From Gordonia phthalatica (lineage in GTDB: Bacteria > Actinomycetota > Actinomycetes > Mycobacteriales > Mycobacteriaceae): a DNA stretch of 64,000 nucleotides. The DNA lies in assembly GCF_001305675.1 (NCBI RefSeq), contig NZ_CP011853.1, forward strand, positions 3,968,001 to 4,032,000, given 5' to 3'. The translations under genes and the position numbers were made by a program. This document shows, in pieces, positions 61,514 through 64,000 of this stretch. Every line of letters begins with the position of its first letter. Within the stretch, counting starts at the first letter, position 1. Under the pieces are notes generated by a model. The model saw only the letters and a list, made by a program, of their open reading frames with translations, made no database searches and had not been told where the DNA came from.

Positions 61514-61879
61514 ATGACCACTGCGAACTTCGACCAGACCTTCGCTCCCCGCGGGGAGATCGCCCTGCAGACCCTGTCGGTGGAGCCCACCCGCGGCGAC
61601 ACCGTCACCTGCCGGGCCCGCATCACCCTCGGCAAGCGCGCCCACGACGTCAGCGCGACCGCCGTCGGCACCATCGGCGCCATGGTCGAGATGCTGTACG
61701 CGCTGGGTGCCGGCGTCGAGATCGTCTCCCTGTCGCAGGAGCAGATCGACGACGAGGTCGTCACCTACCTGCGGTGCGAGCGCAACGCCCGCCAGTGCGT
61801 CTCGTACGGACGCGGTCGGACCGGCGACGAGGCCGTCGTCAACGCGTTGATCGCCGGAGCCAACCAGCTCAGCGCCTGA
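61514..61879 (+). CDS. Stand-alone LeuA regulatory-domain protein
   Basis: 121 residues. The pattern ATAVGTIGAMVEMLYALGAG, then VVTYLRCERN and SYGRGRTGDEAVVNALIAGA follows the C-terminal allosteric (leucine-binding) domain of 2-isopropylmalate synthase, without the catalytic TIM barrel. It may bind leucine or a related ligand and regulate a synthase in trans, or be a paralogue with another ligand. GAGAGGCGGCAGGC precedes the ATG. Confidence 0.75.
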   Translation: MTTANFDQTFAPRGEIALQTLSVEPTRGDTVTCRARITLGKRAHDVSATAVGTIGAMVEMLYALGAGVEIVSLSQEQIDDEVVTYLRCERNARQCVSYGRGRTGDEAVVNALIAGANQLSA

Positions 61880-61891
61880 CCCGATCCGAGA

Positions 61892-62350
61892 TCAGGAGAG
61901 CCGAGCCAGCAGCCCCGGCCACGACTGCGCCAGCCCCGGGTGCAGGGGCAGCGCGGCGACCTCGGTGACCGGCACCCACCGCAGTTCCGCCGACTCCCCG
62001 TTCCCGACGGTCGCGACGGCGCTCGGCGCGTTGGCGATGACGGTGGTGTAGCTCCAGCCGGCGGCCTGATGCGTGACGACCGATTCGACGACAGCGACGT
62101 CGGCCGCGTCGATCCCGGCCTCCTCGTTCGCCTCGCGGACGGCGGCCTGTTCGACGCTCTCGTGGGAGTCGCGAGCACCGCCCGGTAGACCCCAGGTGCC
62201 ACCCTGGTGGGACCAGATCGCGCGGTGCTGCAGCAGGACCGAGACACCGCCGTCGACGGGTGCGCACAGCAGCAGCCCGGCGGCGCCGAATCTGCCCCAA
62301 TAGCGTGAGCCGTCGGCGTCGAACACCCAGCCGTCACCGTCTCCGTGCAC
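61892..62350 (-). CDS. NUDIX hydrolase, MutT3-like
   Basis: About 152 residues. The Nudix box GGARDSHESVEQAAVREANE-EAG is intact (G-x5-E-x7-REx-EExG). Position beside thiE and glnX matches Rv0413 (MutT3), which sanitises oxidised nucleotides. GTG 62350 suits the AGGAGG 8 nt ahead; GTG 62368 is also in frame. Confidence 0.92.
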   Translation of the reverse strand: MHGDGDGWVFDADGSRYWGRFGAAGLLLCAPVDGGVSVLLQHRAIWSHQGGTWGLPGGARDSHESVEQAAVREANEEAGIDAADVAVVESVVTHQAAGWSYTTVIANAPSAVATVGNGESAELRWVPVTEVAALPLHPGLAQSWPGLLARLS

Positions 62351-62479
62351 CCTGCAAACCTCCTGCACCGCGATCCGCCTGACCAGACGCGAACCTCTGA
62401 CGAATCACCGTACCGGGCTGACCAACCCAGCGCAGCCGCGACGACTAGGGTTGTCTCCAGAACACCGGAAGGAAACGTC

Positions 62480-63928
62480 GTGGCCGGGCAGGTTTATCGA
62501 GTGCGTTCGGCGCTCACGCATGCGGGCCGCAGCGTGCTGCCCGAGCGCGGCTCCCCCAGTCCCACCCTCCGGCAAGTGATCGCGGACCGCCGAGAGATCG
62601 CCGCCATGACCCGCGAACGGGTCTCGTCGCCTCTCGTCACGGCCCGCTTCTATGCCACCACCACCCCCGGCAAGCTGCTGATCATCCTGGTCGCGATGGT
62701 CCTCGCGTGCGGGCTCACCGGCTGGTACTCGTCGGTGTCGCTGACCGACCGCAGCCAGACGCTCGAGGCCCTCGTCGACCGCGCTGAGCCGCAGGCCGAG
62801 GCCGCCGAGGTGCTCTACAGTTCGCTGTCGGTGGCCGACGCCGCCGCCAACTCGGCGTTCATCTCCGGCGGCCGGGAGTCCCCTGAACTGCGCACCGAGT
62901 ACATGAACGCAATGGCGACCGCGTCGTCGGCGATGATCGCCGCCGCCGACGGTCTGTCGTTGGGGTCCGACCCGGACTCGCGGGACCATCCGGCGCGCGA
63001 CGACCTCAAGACCCTCGCCACCAGCATCCCCATCTACACCGGACTCATCGAGACCGCGCGCACCAACAATCGTCTCGCCAACCCGGTCGGCTCCGCCTAT
63101 CTGAGCGAGGCGTCGACCCTGATGCTCGGCACCATCCTGCCCGCGGCGCAGCGCCTGTACGAGGACCGGTCGTCGGCCATCTCCGACCCGCAACGGACGC
63201 TGACCGTGCCGCCGTGGGGCGTGTACATCGCCCTGATGATGATCATCGCGATGATGATCCTGATCGGCCGCTACCTGGCCAGACGGACCCGTCGCCACTT
63301 CAACATCGGACTCATCGGCGCACTGACCGCGATGGTCGTCGGCACCGTCTGGCTGCTGGTGTCGGGGCTCCTGTCGGTGGCGGCGGCCAACACCGCGAAG
63401 ACATCGGGCGCCGACCCGCTGCACACGCTGACGACGATGCGCATCCTCACCCAGCAGGCGCGGTCGGCGGAGACCCTGTCGCTGGTGCGTCGCTCCGAGC
63501 CCGGCGAGTTGGACGCCGGGTTCAACAAGGATCTGCAGGAGATCGGCGACTCCACCCGGAAGCTGCTGAACAACCCGTCGCACGCGGACAACAGCGGGCT
63601 CACCGAACCGCTCGCCGATGTGAAGTCGGCACTGGCGCGGTGGCAGAGCGCGCACGACGAGGTGGGGCGACGCCTCGCGAGCGGCGACTTCACCGCTGCC
63701 CGGGCCCTGACGATCGGCAACGGCAACATCAGCACGGCGACCGGGTTCAACGAGGTCAACGACGCACTGGTGAAGGCGATCGCCGAGGCCCGCACCACAT
63801 TCCGACACAACATCAGCACCGCGCAGCAACTCCTCGGGTTCACCGGAACCGGCATCGGTGCACTCTGCGGGGTGGCCGCGCTCGCCGTCATCGCCGGCAT
63901 GATCCCCCGCATCCGGGAGTACCGATGA
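62480..63928 (+). CDS. glnX: GlnX-like transmembrane sensor of the PknG pathway
   Basis: 482 residues; homolog of Rv0412c/GlnX. Cytosolic basic N-terminus, first membrane helix (KLLIILVAMVLACGLTGWYS), an external helical region of ~190 residues, two further helices around WGVYIALMMIIAMMILIGRY and IGLIGALTAMVVGTVWLLVS, a second external helical region, and a last helix (GIGALCGVAALAVIAGMIPR). In mycobacteria and corynebacteria it links the amino-acid-binding lipoprotein GlnH outside to kinase PknG inside, controlling 2-oxoglutarate metabolism. GTG 62480 has GGAAGGAAACGTC ahead. Its stop overlaps glnH (ATGA). Confidence 0.9.
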   Translation: MAGQVYRVRSALTHAGRSVLPERGSPSPTLRQVIADRREIAAMTRERVSSPLVTARFYATTTPGKLLIILVAMVLACGLTGWYSSVSLTDRSQTLEALVDRAEPQAEAAEVLYSSLSVADAAANSAFISGGRESPELRTEYMNAMATASSAMIAAADGLSLGSDPDSRDHPARDDLKTLATSIPIYTGLIETARTNNRLANPVGSAYLSEASTLMLGTILPAAQRLYEDRSSAISDPQRTLTVPPWGVYIALMMIIAMMILIGRYLARRTRRHFNIGLIGALTAMVVGTVWLLVSGLLSVAAANTAKTSGADPLHTLTTMRILTQQARSAETLSLVRRSEPGELDAGFNKDLQEIGDSTRKLLNNPSHADNSGLTEPLADVKSALARWQSAHDEVGRRLASGDFTAARALTIGNGNISTATGFNEVNDALVKAIAEARTTFRHNISTAQQLLGFTGTGIGALCGVAALAVIAGMIPRIREYR

Positions 63929-64000
63929 TCGCCACCCGCCGCCGTCTCCCGCTCCGCCTGACCGCACTCGTCCTGGTCGGTGTGCTCACCCTGACCGGGT
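63925..64000 (+). CDS. glnH: GlnH lipoprotein, N-terminus only (runs off the window)
   Basis: ATG overlaps the glnX stop. The first 25 codons give MIATRRRLPLRLTALVLVGV and LTLTG, an export signal approaching a lipobox. By position this is the amino-acid-binding lipoprotein GlnH (Rv0411c type); pknG would be expected next. Confidence 0.8.
   Translation, partial: MIATRRRLPLRLTALVLVGVLTLTG

Overview
The window is high-GC actinobacterial DNA. Its gene content points to a mycolic-acid-producing Corynebacteriales member, most likely Gordonia or a close relative. The evidence is an EphD-type hydrolase/SDR fusion, an EtfD-like Fe-S membrane reductase beside an AspC-type aminotransferase (the Rv0338c/Rv0337c pair of M. 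tuberculosis), and the run thiG-thiS-thiO / thiE / mutT3-like NUDIX / glnX-glnH, which matches the Rv0411c-Rv0417 order. It also has NDMA-dependent alcohol dehydrogenase, WS/DGAT and many GTG/TTG starts. Genus is inferred; the order is well supported. No phage, IS element or CRISPR array was seen.

Layout. 0.1-6.6 kb: lon behind a HspR (HAIR-like) box, a deazaflavin-type nitroreductase gene broken by an amber codon, a VOC protein, a lipoprotein, an alcohol dehydrogenase and a membrane-anchored esterase. 6.6-13.5 kb: two acyltransferase-3 membrane proteins, small and degenerate hypotheticals, a YdcF/SanA protein, a WS/DGAT acyltransferase and a 29-codon small ORF. 13.5-24.5 kb: etfD with a repetitive Ala/Pro/Lys tail, exonuclease III, an aminotransferase, then an ephD - ferritin-like 'metal hydrolase' - ferredoxin reductase - MerR run. 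Two copies of an unusual palindromic repeat with a 20-bp period sit between convergent genes at 17.3 and 24.5 kb.

24.6-39.8 kb: a membrane protein with a polyproline tail, dcd, an iron-siderophore ABC importer with an IdeR/DtxR-like box, DUF488, an alkyltransferase-like protein lacking the catalytic Cys, phospholipase D, tRNA-Gly(CCC), a secreted GH1 enzyme, an SPFH/ribbon-helix-helix gene pair and two divergent Tat-exported phosphatases.

40.1-51.6 kb: an accessory catabolic block. A divergent promoter with an embedded operator drives a thiolase and tandem-domain HxlR regulator to the left, and an SCP2-type thiolase, carotenoid-cleavage-type dioxygenase, nitronate-monooxygenase-like flavoprotein and acyl-CoA synthetase to the right. 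Next to it is a TetR-controlled permease plus saccharopine-dehydrogenase-like pair. Together these look like uptake, oxidative cleavage, CoA activation and thiolysis of an unidentified alkene, aromatic or terpenoid substrate.

51.7-64 kb: lysG/lysE, an FAD ferredoxin reductase, ArsC, a hydrolase, a divergent ATP-grasp/DMT transporter pair, the TPP-riboswitch-controlled thiOSG operon and thiE. A stand-alone LeuA regulatory-domain protein follows, behind what looks like a leader-peptide attenuator. The window ends with a NUDIX hydrolase, glnX and the first 76 bases of glnH.
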